A stretch of 64,000 nucleotides of DNA from an uncultured Methanobrevibacter sp. (GTDB lineage Archaea; Methanobacteriota; Methanobacteria; Methanobacteriales; Methanobacteriaceae). Positions 1 through 11,179 of the stretch are shown in pieces (positions within the stretch are counted from its first letter, which is position 1; every line of letters begins with the position of its first letter). A program made the position numbers and the translations under genes. Location of the stretch: positions 1 to 64,000 of the forward strand of contig NZ_CAMJUE010000006.1 of NCBI RefSeq assembly GCF_946408925.1. The letters run 5' to 3'. The notes under the pieces were generated by a model that ran no database searches, had not been told where the DNA came from, and worked only from the letters and a program-made list of their open reading frames with translations.

Positions 1-21
1 TCAGAGCTAACTTTCATCAGA

Positions 22-54
22 AAATTTCAAATCAACAAAGTTTTTGAAAGAGTC
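22..54. repeat. Terminal inverted repeat of an IS copy truncated by the window start
   Basis: aaatttcaaatcaacaaagtttttgaaagagtc matches the right end of the complete IS at 50647-50679. Confidence 0.8.
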
Positions 55-61
55 AAAATGG

Positions 62-880
62 TTAAATTTTTACCCGACGGCCTTTTCGATTTTTGAAAAA
101 TATTTTTGCATTTATCAAAGGCAAAGTAACTATATCCTGAGGCCTAAAGGGACCGTAAACCTTCTCATCAACACCGACGATTGCTCCCACTTCGTCAAAA
201 ACAAGCATTGTGACAAGTTCGGTTTCTTTAGCTACTTTTTTTGTTTCAAAATCATAAAACTCTTCCTGATTGTCAAAAGCATTAGGATTATCTTCAATAC
301 CTTCAACAGACTCATTTTTAACCTGCGGTTTAACAATAGGTTTTTCTCTGACAGCAGGTTTTACCTCTTTAACCGCTTCTTTTCGCTTTGATTTGCTCTT
401 ATCCTCAACAGCCTGAGAAGTTAATGTATTTGTTTGAGTCTCCTTTGGCTTTATGATTGATTTGGATGACTCTTTATCCTCTTCAGACAATTTCTCAAGT
501 GAAATATTTCCCCTGTGATTTTTCAGTGTATCAATCAGAGAATAATAAAATTTCTCCTCTTCGGGAGTCAAATTCAAAGGAGTGGTATCCACCAAATCAA
601 ATTGGGGCTTGCCGGTGAATAAACGGTAGGACCTGTGAATATTCACAACAGCAGCATCAGTGATTTTATGCTCTCTGCGTTCACAAATCTCGGTAGCTAT
701 AATTTGTGCTTCCTTAAGAATAGCCGGTGCTTTAGAAAATGGATCATTCATTGCCTCTTGCTTTAGCATGTCCATATACTCATGCATATCACTATAAAAA
801 GTCTCTTCTACACGAGCCAATGTACCGTTGTTTCGTTCCTTTTTTTGAACTTTGCGCAATTCCTGATAAAATTGATCCAC
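62..880 (-). CDS. Archaeal GINS complex subunit (Gins51-like)
   Basis: 272 aa; helical N-terminal A-domain, C-terminal B-domain-like segment (GPFRPQDIVTLPLINAKIFFKNRKGRRV); adjacent to PCNA as in other Euryarchaeota. Confidence 0.8.
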   Translation of the reverse strand: MDQFYQELRKVQKKERNNGTLARVEETFYSDMHEYMDMLKQEAMNDPFSKAPAILKEAQIIATEICERREHKITDAAVVNIHRSYRLFTGKPQFDLVDTTPLNLTPEEEKFYYSLIDTLKNHRGNISLEKLSEEDKESSKSIIKPKETQTNTLTSQAVEDKSKSKRKEAVKEVKPAVREKPIVKPQVKNESVEGIEDNPNAFDNQEEFYDFETKKVAKETELVTMLVFDEVGAIVGVDEKVYGPFRPQDIVTLPLINAKIFFKNRKGRRVKI

Positions 881-935
881 TTAACACCATCTCTAAAATA
901 TAATTTTAAAAATAAAAAAAGATGAACCGATGAAA

Positions 936-1670
936 TTAATCATCCTGTTCTAATCTAGGAGCAAGTAAGAAACTGAGTTTACCGTCACCGGTTACCATAT
1001 TAAGAGTTAAACTTAATGGCATGTCGGTACCCAAACTAATTTCCGCTTCCTCTGAAAATTTATCTGCTTTAAGCATTTCCCTAATCTTATCCAGAGAGAA
1101 TAATGCTTTTTCATGGGATTGAATGTTTTCCCCATGGAGATATTTAATGCTTGCATCACCAAATTCACCATCTGCAGATGCAATAAAGTAATCTTCATCC
1201 ACTTGTAATGCGATTTTGTCTGAAAAGATATCAATATCGTTAATACAATCTTTTAATATGGAGAAACGTACTTTAAATGTAGTTGGATGTGAGATTTGAG
1301 GTGGAGTTGGGTTATCATATTCAATATCAATTAATCTTATTTTAAAGGTTCTGGTTGCATCGCCTTCAAATGTGATGATGAAATTACCTTCATCCACAGA
1401 CATTAAAACCCTGTCCTGAGATTTGGCACGTTTAAGTACTCTCATAAATTCATCAGTATCAATGTTAATCTTTTCAGGTACATCACAAATATACTCGTCG
1501 AACAAAGTAGATTTAAGTTCTAAATGTACGAAAGTTATGTGACTGCGGTCTAAGGCATCTAATCTCATGCCTTCACTGTCAGTTTGAATTTGCACTTCAT
1601 CAACGATTGATGAAATAGCATCAAAACTGGTTTTTAATATACTAGAATCACTTAATTCTGCTTTAAACAT
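936..1670 (-). CDS. pcn: DNA polymerase sliding clamp (PCNA)
   Basis: 244 aa; [52 protein letters not shown] and C-terminal [13 protein letters not shown] are PCNA-typical. Confidence 0.95.
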   Translation of the reverse strand: MFKAELSDSSILKTSFDAISSIVDEVQIQTDSEGMRLDALDRSHITFVHLELKSTLFDEYICDVPEKINIDTDEFMRVLKRAKSQDRVLMSVDEGNFIITFEGDATRTFKIRLIDIEYDNPTPPQISHPTTFKVRFSILKDCINDIDIFSDKIALQVDEDYFIASADGEFGDASIKYLHGENIQSHEKALFSLDKIREMLKADKFSEEAEISLGTDMPLSLTLNMVTGDGKLSFLLAPRLEQDD

Positions 1671-1736
1671 AAATAATCCTCTTGTAAATAATAGTATTAT
1701 ATTTATTTTTTTATATATAATAAGTTTATGTTTTTG

Positions 1737-2516
1737 TTATGATTTTTGATTAGATGCATCCTTCATAGCTGAAACATAATCTCTTAAATGTTTTTCAGCA
1801 TTTTCCCCATATTTTTCTATTATTTTAACAATCGCACTTCCAACAATGACCCCATCTGCAATTTTACCTATTTCACTTGCCTGATCTGGAGTGTTGATAC
1901 CGAAACCTACAGCCAACGGCAAATCTGTGACTTCACGAATATCTGATAAAATTCCATTCAAATCTGTTTTTATCTCGGAACGCATTCCGGTAACCCCTAA
2001 TGATGAAACAACATAAATAAATCCTGTTGCATCATTTGCAATCATTTTTATCCTCTCACTTGATGTTGGAGCGATTAGTGAAATCACATCCACACCGTTA
2101 TCCTTTGCAATATCTGCAATCTCGCCCTTTTCCTCATATGGAAGATCCGGTGAAATAATGCCGTCAACACCTAATTCGCCACATTTTTTAAAGAATTTTT
2201 CATAACCATAAAAGAAAACCGGATTTATATATGTTAAAAATACCAATGGAACATCACTTTTTTCACGCACTCTTCTGACAATGTCAAACACATCGTCAGT
2301 TGTGGTGTCATTTTCCAGTGCCCTCACGTTGGCATCCTGAATTACAACGCCTTCAGCCATGGGATCGGAAAATGGAATTCCAATTTCTATCAAATCACAT
2401 CCCGCCTCTTCCATTGCGAGAATAAACTCCACAGTTTTATCTATTGTCGGGTCTCCGGCGGTTAAAAATCCTATAAATGCTGTGCCATTTTGAAATGCAT
2501 TGGCAATTTTACTCAT
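1737..2516 (-). CDS. trpA: Tryptophan synthase alpha subunit
   Basis: [47 protein letters not shown] motifs. Confidence 0.97.
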   Translation of the reverse strand: MSKIANAFQNGTAFIGFLTAGDPTIDKTVEFILAMEEAGCDLIEIGIPFSDPMAEGVVIQDANVRALENDTTTDDVFDIVRRVREKSDVPLVFLTYINPVFFYGYEKFFKKCGELGVDGIISPDLPYEEKGEIADIAKDNGVDVISLIAPTSSERIKMIANDATGFIYVVSSLGVTGMRSEIKTDLNGILSDIREVTDLPLAVGFGINTPDQASEIGKIADGVIVGSAIVKIIEKYGENAEKHLRDYVSAMKDASNQKS

Positions 2517-3693
2517 TTAAATCAACTCCCCTATATTCTGCAATTGAGCGGACATCCTTATCTCCTCTTCCAGAAAGACATATCATTATTATTTCATCCT
2601 TGTCCATTTGAGGAGCCAATTTCATTGCATATGCAACTGCATGAGCACTTTCAATAGCCGGAATTATCCCTTCCATTCTGGAAAGATATTCAAATGCATT
2701 TACGGCTTCCTCATCAGTTATTGGAACATACTGCGCTCTTCCACAATCCCTTAAATAGGCATGTTCCGGTCCGACACCCGGATAGTCAAGTCCGGCCGAT
2801 ACTGAATAAACAGGTGCAATCTGACCGTATTCGCTCTGATTAAAAATTGACTTCATACCGTGGAATATTCCAATTTGACCTTTTGTTAATGCTGCCGCAT
2901 TGTAAGGTGTGTCAATTCCTTTACCTCCGGCCTCACAACCTATCAATTTAACATCCTCATCTTCAATGAAGTTGTAAAAAGCACCCATAGCATTGCTTCC
3001 ACCGCCAACACATGCAATGACTGCATCGGGAAGTCTTCCCTCTTTTTGTAAAAACTGCTTGCGTGCCTCCTTACTTATTACTGCCTGAAAATCACGAACC
3101 ATTTGCGGAAACGGATGAGGTCCCATTGTTGAACCAATAACATAGTTTGTATCATGAACTCTTGCAATCCAATCACGGAATGCATCATTGACCGCATCTT
3201 TTAGAGTTTTTGTCCCTGATTTTACCGGATGAACTTTTGCTCCAAGCAATTCCATACGATAAACATTAAGTGCCTGTCTTTTTGTATCGACTTCGCCCAT
3301 ATAAACTTCACATTCCATGTCAAGCAATGCCGCTGCAGTTGCAGTTGCAACACCATGCTGACCGGCACCTGTTTCGGCAATGACCCTTGTTTTTCCCATT
3401 TTTTTAGCAAGCAATACCTGACCTAAAACATTATTAATCTTATGGGCACCGGTGTGGTTTAAATCTTCACGTTTTAAGTATATCTTTGCTCCTCCCAAGT
3501 CTTCAGTCATTCTTTCTGCATAATACAGCAAAGAAGGTCTGCCGGCATATTCTTTCAAAAGGGTGTTGAGCTCATAAACAAAATCCGCATCATTCATGTA
3601 GTGATTGTACTGCTGCTCCAAGTAAATCAATTCATTCATTAATGTTTCTGATATGTACTGACCACCATACTCCCCATATCTTCCTTTACTCAA
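2509..3693 (-). CDS. trpB: Tryptophan synthase beta subunit
   Basis: [38 protein letters not shown] (PLP lysine), [26 protein letters not shown]. Confidence 0.98.
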   Translation of the reverse strand: MSKGRYGEYGGQYISETLMNELIYLEQQYNHYMNDADFVYELNTLLKEYAGRPSLLYYAERMTEDLGGAKIYLKREDLNHTGAHKINNVLGQVLLAKKMGKTRVIAETGAGQHGVATATAAALLDMECEVYMGEVDTKRQALNVYRMELLGAKVHPVKSGTKTLKDAVNDAFRDWIARVHDTNYVIGSTMGPHPFPQMVRDFQAVISKEARKQFLQKEGRLPDAVIACVGGGSNAMGAFYNFIEDEDVKLIGCEAGGKGIDTPYNAAALTKGQIGIFHGMKSIFNQSEYGQIAPVYSVSAGLDYPGVGPEHAYLRDCGRAQYVPITDEEAVNAFEYLSRMEGIIPAIESAHAVAYAMKLAPQMDKDEIIMICLSGRGDKDVRSIAEYRGVDLNE

Positions 3694-4289
3694 TTTATTA
3701 CCTCCATTATTTCTTTTATTTTATTTTCATCCTTAAATCCGTCCGTTTCAAGACTGGAACTTAAATCAACAGCATAAGGTTTAATTTCACCAATGGCATC
3801 ACTGATATTTGAACTTGACAATCCTCCCGCCAAAAAGAAATCCTTTTTCAAATCGTTTTTTATTAAATTCCAATCAAATGTTTTACCGCTGCCTTTCCCA
3901 CTGTCCAACAGCAAATAATCGGCTTTAGAATTGCAATATTCGTCCAAATTTATGTTTTCTGACATTTCAATTGCATTTATGATTTTCAATTGATTACCGG
4001 TTTTTTCTTTTAATAGTGAAATAAAATCTTCATTTTCATTTCCGTGAAGCTGGGCGATGTCAATTGTCCCCTCATCAAAGATTTTTATTATTTCATCAAT
4101 CGGAGAGTCAACAAAAACCCCTACCGGAACAATATCACAATCCAAATTATCCCTTAACATCTTTGCCGTTTCATGTGAAACTTTTCTTTTTGAATCAGCA
4201 AATACAAAACCTATGTAATCCGGTTTATATCTGTTTACGATTTTTATATCCTCAATTCGTTTGATTCCGCAAATTTTTATTTTAACCAT
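3690..4289 (-). CDS. trpF: Phosphoribosylanthranilate isomerase
   Basis: [54 protein letters not shown]. Confidence 0.95.
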   Translation of the reverse strand: MVKIKICGIKRIEDIKIVNRYKPDYIGFVFADSKRKVSHETAKMLRDNLDCDIVPVGVFVDSPIDEIIKIFDEGTIDIAQLHGNENEDFISLLKEKTGNQLKIINAIEMSENINLDEYCNSKADYLLLDSGKGSGKTFDWNLIKNDLKKDFFLAGGLSSSNISDAIGEIKPYAVDLSSSLETDGFKDENKIKEIMEVIN

Positions 4290-5067
4290 TTTTCAACTCC
4301 GAAATCATCGCCGCTTTATCTTCACTTTTCATTAAAGTTTCACCTATTAAAACTGCATCAACATTGTTTTCCTTCAATCTTGTAACATCATCCTTTGTTT
4401 TAATTCCACTTTCTGAAATAAATATGATATCGCCACTAACACATCTACGTAAGTTGATACTGTTTTCAATATCCACACTAAAATCAGTGAGGTCACGATT
4501 GTTGACACCAATAATTTCAGCACCGACAGTCAGTGCACGCATGATTTCGTCACCATCATGGGCCTCAACAATAGCGGACAATCCCAATTCATGAGCCAAA
4601 TCCAGATATTTCTTCAACTGAACAATATCAAGAATGGAAACTATCAGCAATACTGCAGAAGCGCCCAATGCCTTGGCTTCCCAAATCATGTACTCATCAA
4701 TGATGAAATCTTTTCTCAAAACAGGGATACTGACGGTCTGGGAAATTTCCTTTAAATAATCATCACTGCCCATGAAAAAATAAGGCTCGGTTAAAACAGA
4801 AATTGCAGATGCACCTGCATCCTCATACTCCCTTGCAATACCCAAATAATCAAAATCCTCTGCAATCACTCCCTTGGATGGAGATGCCTTTTTGACTTCG
4901 GCAATTATAGAAATATCCTCCTCACATAAAGCCGCTTTAAATGGGAAATCATGATTAATATTCATCAATGCAACTTCATTTTTCAAATCATCCAATGAAA
5001 TAACTTTTTTTGCATCATCTACTCTTTGTTTTGTTTTTTCAACAATCTCATCCAACATAACAATCAA
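4282..5067 (-). CDS. trpC: Indole-3-glycerol phosphate synthase
   Basis: IIAEVKKASPSKGVI, VLRKDFIIDEYMIWEAKALGASAVLLI, GVNNRDL, ISESGI. Confidence 0.97.
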   Translation of the reverse strand: MIVMLDEIVEKTKQRVDDAKKVISLDDLKNEVALMNINHDFPFKAALCEEDISIIAEVKKASPSKGVIAEDFDYLGIAREYEDAGASAISVLTEPYFFMGSDDYLKEISQTVSIPVLRKDFIIDEYMIWEAKALGASAVLLIVSILDIVQLKKYLDLAHELGLSAIVEAHDGDEIMRALTVGAEIIGVNNRDLTDFSVDIENSINLRRCVSGDIIFISESGIKTKDDVTRLKENNVDAVLIGETLMKSEDKAAMISELKNG

Positions 5068-6071
5068 CTATTTGTAAATTCAATAAATCTTTCAAGCTGC
5101 TGTAAAGCTCTGCCTGAATCTATAATATCCTCTGCAAGACTAACGCCTTCCCTTAAGGAATCCACTTTACCCGCAACATACAGACCGGCAGCAGAGTTTA
5201 GCAAAACCGCATTTCTTCTCGGACCCTTTTCACCCTTCAGGACTTTCAGAGTTATTTCGGCATTTTCCTTTGCATCGCCGCCTACAAGATCCTGCTTGGA
5301 TACAAGTTCCATGTCAAAATATTCAGGGGAAATTTCATAAGACATTGTTTTGCCGTCCTTAAGTTCGCAAACAAAAGTCTTGTCACTGGCTGAAATTTCA
5401 TCCATGACATCAAGCCCATAAACAACAACTGCAGATTTAACACCTAGGTTTTTTATTACTTCTGTAATTGGTTCTACAAGTTCTTTTTCATACACTCCCA
5501 AAACCTGCATGGTTGCACCTGCGGGATTTGTCAGCGGACCCAAAATATTAAATATTGTTCTTATGGACAGTTCCTTTCGAACTCCGGCAACGTATTTCAT
5601 GGACAAATGATAATTTTGAGCAAACAAAAAGCATAAATCTATTTCCTTTAGACAATTCAAACTTTTTTCAGGAGGCACATGAATATTCACTCCCAGCTCT
5701 TCCAGCACATCTGCAGCCCCGCACTTGCTTGATGCGGATCTGTTTCCATGTTTTGCAACAGGAACTCCTGCCGCCGAAATCACAATTGAAGAAGTTGTTG
5801 AAATATTGAATGTATTTGAACCATCTCCACCGGTACCGACAATCTCAAGAACTTCCTTATCATTCAATAGCCTTACACAATGCGCCCTCATGGCCTCGGC
5901 AGAAGCAGTTATCTCATCAATGGTTTCACCTTTCATTGACATGGCAGTTAAATAAGCACTCATTTGAACTTCACTTGCCTCTCCACTCATGATTTCATCC
6001 ATTGTCTGATATGCTTCATCATAAGTTAAATCCTGATGTTTATAAACTTTAAGTATTGCTTCCTTAATCAT
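5064..6071 (-). CDS. trpD: Anthranilate phosphoribosyltransferase
   Basis: VGTGGDGSNTFNISTTSSIVISAAGVPVAKHGNRSASSKCGAADVLEELG. Confidence 0.97.
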   Translation of the reverse strand: MIKEAILKVYKHQDLTYDEAYQTMDEIMSGEASEVQMSAYLTAMSMKGETIDEITASAEAMRAHCVRLLNDKEVLEIVGTGGDGSNTFNISTTSSIVISAAGVPVAKHGNRSASSKCGAADVLEELGVNIHVPPEKSLNCLKEIDLCFLFAQNYHLSMKYVAGVRKELSIRTIFNILGPLTNPAGATMQVLGVYEKELVEPITEVIKNLGVKSAVVVYGLDVMDEISASDKTFVCELKDGKTMSYEISPEYFDMELVSKQDLVGGDAKENAEITLKVLKGEKGPRRNAVLLNSAAGLYVAGKVDSLREGVSLAEDIIDSGRALQQLERFIEFTNS

Positions 6072-6652
6072 AAAATACCCCTTTCAACTTTTTGTAAAAA
6101 ATTTTCAATAATAATTAGTCCGTCTGATGTCAATATCGATTCGGGATGGAACTGAAGCCCGTAAATATTGAACTGCTTATGCTTTACAGCCATTACCTCG
6201 CCGTCATCCTTTGATTTTGAAATGATTTCCAGACAATCCGGAAGAGTGTCTTCAACCAGACTTAAGGAATGGTATCTGCCGACACTTATCTGGTTAGGCA
6301 ATCCCTTAAAAAGAAAATCATAATCCAGAGAAATCATTGAAGACTTGCCGTGCATCAGTCTTTTTGCATATGACACCTCACCTCCAAATGCGGTGCATAT
6401 GGCCTGATGACCCAAACAAACTCCCAAAATCGGAATTTTATCATGAAATTCCTTTACAATTTCAATGCATATTCCGGCATTTTCAGCCCTTCCTGGCCCC
6501 GGAGATAAAATAATGCACTCCGGATTTAAATCTGATATCTCCTCAACCGTTATCATATCATTTCTTGAAACATGAATATCCGGATTGATTTGACCGATCA
6601 GCTGGTATAAATTATAAGAAAAACTATCATAGTTATCGATTAAAAGTATCAT
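6068..6652 (-). CDS. trpG: Anthranilate synthase component II (glutamine amidotransferase)
   Basis: LIDNYDSFSYNLYQ, LSPGPGRAENAGI, LGVCLGHQAI, GLQFHPESILT. Confidence 0.96.
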   Translation of the reverse strand: MILLIDNYDSFSYNLYQLIGQINPDIHVSRNDMITVEEISDLNPECIILSPGPGRAENAGICIEIVKEFHDKIPILGVCLGHQAICTAFGGEVSYAKRLMHGKSSMISLDYDFLFKGLPNQISVGRYHSLSLVEDTLPDCLEIISKSKDDGEVMAVKHKQFNIYGLQFHPESILTSDGLIIIENFLQKVERGIL

Positions 6653-8145
6653 TCCAATCCCCCATTTGCAATTTTTAAAGCGTCAATAACTGCCGCTGCC
6701 TTATTCAAACATTCTTCAAACTCATTTTCAGGAATGCTGTCTGCAACAATACCCGCACCGGAACGTATGAAAACCTTATTGTTTCGGGCAAATGCGATTC
6801 TGATTGAAATGCATGTATCAATATTGCCGCTTAAATCAATATATCCGATTGCTCCACCATAGATTCCGCGTTTGTTGTCTTCAAGTTCGTTGATTATCTC
6901 ACAGGCCCTTATCTTTGGAGCTCCGGACAATGTTCCTGCAGGCAAGATTGACTCGATTGCCGCAAGTGAATCCAAATCACTTCTCAGCTGACCGGTTACG
7001 GTTGACCCAATATGCATCACATGGGAAAACTTTTCAACTGACAGATATTTTTCCACTTTCACAGACCCGATTTCTGAGATTCTGCCAATGTCATTTCGTC
7101 CCAAATCCACAAGCATGTTGTGTTCGGCCAGCTCCTTTTCATCATCCAAAAGTTCGTGTTCCAGTTCATGGTCTTCCTCATCGGTTTTTCCGCGGGGCCT
7201 TGTTCCGGCAAGAGGAAAAGTGTAGAGTTTATTGCCATCCAGTTTCACTAGAGTTTCAGGAGAGGCACCTGCAATTTCGATATCTTCACTTGAAAAGTAA
7301 AACATATAGGGTGAGGGATTTGTTGTCCTTAAAACACGGTATGTGTCAAATAAACTTCCGGAGATATCCGCTTCCAACCTGTTTGAAAGGACCACCTGAA
7401 AGATATCCCCCTCATAGATATAGTCTTTTGCCTTTTCAACCATGTTGCAGAACTTTTCACGGGAAAATGCAGGTTTGAATTCTGATTTTAACTCCAAATT
7501 AGGAATAAAAGCTTTTTTACCGCTTTTTATTAAGTTAGCAATTTCAGCTAATTTAAAACATGCCTTTTTGTAGTTTTCTTCAAGATCATCAGTTTTCATG
7601 TTAACTATGATGATTATTTTTTGTCTGAAGTTATCGAATGCAATAACCTTGTCAAACAGCATCAAATCTATGTCCTTAAACTGATCATGGTTTGCGGCAT
7701 CGAGTTTTAGGGTAGGTTCCTGATACTTTATATAGTCATATGCGAAATATCCCACAAAACCTCCGGTAAATGAAGGAAGGCCTTCGATTTTTGGGGATTT
7801 GTTTTTCAATACCAAATCCTTAATTATCTGATTGGGATTTTGAGTAGTGATTGTGACTTCATCATCGGTAAGCTGGGTGAAATCCTCATTGCCCTTTATT
7901 TTAACTGTGCCGTCCTGACATGTGAACTCCAACAAAGGGTCAAATCCTAAAAAAGTATATCTTCCCCATTTTTTTGAATCCTCAACACTTTCAAGCATAT
8001 ATGTATGCTTACTTATTCCCTTTAAGATTCTTAATAGTTCTATCGGAGTTGCGAAATCTGAAAACAATTCATAATATATCGGTATTCGCTTGTATTCTTT
8101 ATTTTTTGCAATTTTTTTTACTTCTTCAAAACTTGGAGAAAACAT
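6649..8145 (-). CDS. trpE: Anthranilate synthase component I
   Basis: Chorismate-binding motifs: ASPETLVKL, TFPLAGTRPRGKTDEED, LPAGTLSGAPKIRACEII, RSGAGIVADS. Confidence 0.97.
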   Translation of the reverse strand: MFSPSFEEVKKIAKNKEYKRIPIYYELFSDFATPIELLRILKGISKHTYMLESVEDSKKWGRYTFLGFDPLLEFTCQDGTVKIKGNEDFTQLTDDEVTITTQNPNQIIKDLVLKNKSPKIEGLPSFTGGFVGYFAYDYIKYQEPTLKLDAANHDQFKDIDLMLFDKVIAFDNFRQKIIIIVNMKTDDLEENYKKACFKLAEIANLIKSGKKAFIPNLELKSEFKPAFSREKFCNMVEKAKDYIYEGDIFQVVLSNRLEADISGSLFDTYRVLRTTNPSPYMFYFSSEDIEIAGASPETLVKLDGNKLYTFPLAGTRPRGKTDEEDHELEHELLDDEKELAEHNMLVDLGRNDIGRISEIGSVKVEKYLSVEKFSHVMHIGSTVTGQLRSDLDSLAAIESILPAGTLSGAPKIRACEIINELEDNKRGIYGGAIGYIDLSGNIDTCISIRIAFARNNKVFIRSGAGIVADSIPENEFEECLNKAAAVIDALKIANGGLE

Positions 8146-8171
8146 TTTATCACTATTAAAATATATTAAAT

Positions 8172-8211
8172 AATGTACTATTTAAAACCTTGTTGTAATA
8201 AAATGTACATT
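8172..8211. promoter_or_regulatory. Candidate TrpY-type TRP boxes upstream of trpE
   Basis: Palindrome AATGTACATT (8202-8211) and a second AATGTAC half-site (8172-8178), spaced 30 bp, upstream of the trpE start at 8145. Confidence 0.5.
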
Positions 8212-8234
8212 GAAATAAAAATTGAAAAAAAATA

Positions 8235-8633
8235 TTACATTTTATCCTGTTCTCTGCTGAATTCAATGACGATCTTTTTAACTTCACGACTTTCCAGATA
8301 AGGAAGATTTTCAGCAATCTCACGTTCCAGGTCACTATTCAATTGCATCCTTTTTTGGACATATTCATCACCGTCAAACTCAGATTTATACTGTTTATTC
8401 AAATTAGAGTATTTTGTAATTAAAGGCTGAAGAATATTCGCAATGTCCTCATCCAACCTGTCATTAATCACTTTTCTTTTTCTAATTTCAATAAGAAAAC
8501 CTACAACAGTGATAAAAAATCCTAAAACAGTAATTGTTAAAGCCGGAACGAAAATCTGCTGATTGTTAATGAAAAAGATAGTTAATCCAATTCCAACAAA
8601 TATCAATACAATACCGATTTTTCTCAAATCCAT
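8235..8633 (-). CDS. Small membrane protein, two predicted TM helices and a charged C-terminal region
   Basis: 132 aa ORF with hydrophobic N-terminal hairpin; co-oriented with 8635-9384. Confidence 0.6.
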   Translation of the reverse strand: MDLRKIGIVLIFVGIGLTIFFINNQQIFVPALTITVLGFFITVVGFLIEIRKRKVINDRLDEDIANILQPLITKYSNLNKQYKSEFDGDEYVQKRMQLNSDLEREIAENLPYLESREVKKIVIEFSREQDKM

Positions 8634-8634
8634 A

Positions 8635-9384
8635 TTAAAGATTATTATGACTAATAGTATTTAATTCTTTAACAATAAACCGTAAAATTAAAACAAATGA
8701 ACAGATTGCCAATACCGATACAAGACACATGACCGAATCATTTGTAAATAAAATCCTGCCTGAGTCTAAAACAACAATTATTTCAGCAAACAGATTATTT
8801 AAAAAGTGTGCCAGAATAGGTACACAGATATTGTCCGTTTTCAAATACAAAATAGCTACACAAACAGCAAAAATAAATGCCGAAAAAATACCTCCGAAAC
8901 TGTGAAGAGCAGCAAATAGAAGTGAAGATATGAGAACTGCAAAAGTTAACGGAACAACCAGCTGCAATCTATTTAAAAAGACTCCCCTGAAAATCAGCTC
9001 CTCGGATATTGGAGATACAAATATGGTCGCCAGCAAACCAGCAGTTAAAGCCGAATTGAACAAGTTATGCTGATTAGAGATATTCAACATGAAATCTGAG
9101 AAATACAGCATCCCATATGAGAAAAATATGTTTAATATGACAATCCTCAGAACGGATTTTAATACATCCCCATTGCGCAGCTGCAAAATATCGCTTTTAA
9201 TTGAAAAAAATTCATTTTTAACTTTGAAAATAAAGAAAAAAATGACAAGAATATAAATCCAAACAGAATCAATCTGAACGATATTTAAAGTATTAAGCAA
9301 ATATTGAATTAAAAACAAGATAATGATTAAGGACAACAATTCCTTTAAAGAAATTTTTTTGAGTTTTTCATTAAATAAAGACAT
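8635..9384 (-). CDS. CPBP family intramembrane metalloprotease (CAAX-processing-like)
   Basis: ISEELIFRGVFLNRL (EExxxR) and LAHFLNNL motifs in a multi-TM protein. Confidence 0.85.
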   Translation of the reverse strand: MSLFNEKLKKISLKELLSLIIILFLIQYLLNTLNIVQIDSVWIYILVIFFFIFKVKNEFFSIKSDILQLRNGDVLKSVLRIVILNIFFSYGMLYFSDFMLNISNQHNLFNSALTAGLLATIFVSPISEELIFRGVFLNRLQLVVPLTFAVLISSLLFAALHSFGGIFSAFIFAVCVAILYLKTDNICVPILAHFLNNLFAEIIVVLDSGRILFTNDSVMCLVSVLAICSFVLILRFIVKELNTISHNNL

Positions 9385-9483
9385 CTTATCGGAAAAAAAA
9401 TTTGTTTAGTTAAAAAAATATTAAGTAATCTGAATAGTCACCAATTCATTTCTACTCCCCAAAAAAATTAAAGTAATCTCTAC

Positions 9484-9687
9484 TTAATCAACTTCATTGA
9501 ATTCAAACACTTCTTCTATAGCATTTTTACCCAATATTTTTGTAATTTTATAGGCCAATAATAAGGAAGGGTTATAGCGTGCATTCTCTAATGCGTTAAT
9601 TGTCTGACGAGTTACGCCTGCCAAATCAGCCAACTCCTGTTGAGTTATACCTTTCTCTTGGCGAAATTGTCGTATTTTTGTTTCCAT
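9484..9687 (-). CDS. XRE-family HTH transcriptional regulator
   Basis: [53 protein letters not shown]; start moved to the internal Met from the longer ORF 9484..9741. Confidence 0.88.
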   Translation of the reverse strand: METKIRQFRQEKGITQQELADLAGVTRQTINALENARYNPSLLLAYKITKILGKNAIEEVFEFNEVD

Positions 9688-9821
9688 ATAATCACCTATT
9701 ATAAAACCATAATAGTAATACATACTCTTTAAATAAAACAATATAAATGTTTGCTAAAATATAATACTTTAAACAACAAATATATAAATGTTTTATTAAT
9801 AATTTTAAGAGTTGATAAAAA

Positions 9822-11171
9822 ATGGCTATACACCCAATTGAATTTAGGTATGGTACTCCTGAAATGAAAAATATTTGGGAAGAAGAAAATAAATTACAAA
9901 GAATGCTTGATGTAGAGGCGGCTTTAGCATTAGCTGAAGGAAAATTAGGAATAATTCCACAAGAAGTTGCAGATGAAATTGCAGCCAAGGCCAATACTAA
10001 ATATGTCAAATTAGAAAGAATGAAAGAAATTGAAGCAGAAACAAATCACGACATTGCAGCTTTATCCAAATCAATTACAGAAGTGTGTGAAAATGGTGCT
10101 GGAGAATATGTCCATTTTGGAGCCACATCCAACGATATTGTAGACAGCTCAAATTCCCTGCTCATTCGTGACTCAATTGATGTTCTTGAAGAAAAATTAG
10201 AAACATTAACAAAAATAATGCTTAAATTAGCAGAAGAAAATAAAATGAAAGTATGTATCGGACGTACACACGGACAGCATGCGCTTCCAACCACTTACGG
10301 TATGAAATTTGGAATCTGGGCAGACGAGCTGCACAGACAATACGTAAGACTGCAAAATGCAAAGTCAAATGTATGTATCGGAATGATGGATGGAGCAGTA
10401 GGAACAACTGCCGCTTTAGGAGAACAAGGATGGGAAATTCATAAAACTGTTGCAGAAATCCTAGGATTGCCTCCTGCAACAATTACAAATCAAGTTGTTC
10501 AAAGAGACAACCATGTCGAATTCATCAGTGTTTTAGCAAACATTGCAAGTACATTAGATAAAATTGCACTTGAAATCAGAAGCCTGCAAAGAACAGAACT
10601 CATGGAAGTTGGAGAATATTTCGACCCTGAAAAACAGGTTGGAAGCAGCACAATGCCTCATAAAATGAACCCGATTACTGCTGAAAGAATTTGTGGTGTT
10701 GCAAGAATAGTTAAATCATATGTAAATGCCGCATTGGACAATAATCCTCTTTGGCATGAAAGAGACCTTACCAATTCCTCATGTGAAAGAATCATGTTTC
10801 CGGAAAGCTGCATTTTAACCGATTACATCTTAAACCTGACAATCAAACTGATGAACAATCTGGTATTCTATGATGAAAACATTGAAAGAAACTTAAACTT
10901 AACAAATGGATTGATCATGGCTGAAAGATTAATGGCAGAGCTAACACGTGCAGGAATGGGAAAACAAACCGCATACGGCATTGTAAGGAAAAATGCTATA
11001 AAGGCAAATAAGGAAAAACTGTTACTTGGTGAATTGATTCTGGAAGATGAGGAAGTTCAAAAATACCTGACAAAAGAGGATGTGGACAAAATAATGGATC
11101 CTCACACATATACCGGATCAATTCCAATAATCATTGACGAATTACTTGAAAAATCCAAAGACTGGTTCTAG
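9822..11171 (+). CDS. purB: Adenylosuccinate lyase
   Basis: 449 aa; HPIEFRYGTPEMKNIW, GSSTMPHKMNPITAERICG signature. Confidence 0.97.
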   Translation: MAIHPIEFRYGTPEMKNIWEEENKLQRMLDVEAALALAEGKLGIIPQEVADEIAAKANTKYVKLERMKEIEAETNHDIAALSKSITEVCENGAGEYVHFGATSNDIVDSSNSLLIRDSIDVLEEKLETLTKIMLKLAEENKMKVCIGRTHGQHALPTTYGMKFGIWADELHRQYVRLQNAKSNVCIGMMDGAVGTTAALGEQGWEIHKTVAEILGLPPATITNQVVQRDNHVEFISVLANIASTLDKIALEIRSLQRTELMEVGEYFDPEKQVGSSTMPHKMNPITAERICGVARIVKSYVNAALDNNPLWHERDLTNSSCERIMFPESCILTDYILNLTIKLMNNLVFYDENIERNLNLTNGLIMAERLMAELTRAGMGKQTAYGIVRKNAIKANKEKLLLGELILEDEEVQKYLTKEDVDKIMDPHTYTGSIPIIIDELLEKSKDWF

Positions 11172-11179
11172 GTGAAAAA

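Noticed and set aside
6915-7478. 187-aa plus-strand ORF inside trpE
   Set aside because: Antisense to a clear trpE; composition and lack of motifs indicate a shadow ORF.
9692-10009. Minus-strand 105-aa ORF over the purB start
   Set aside because: Antisense to purB and overlaps the regulator; no supporting motif.
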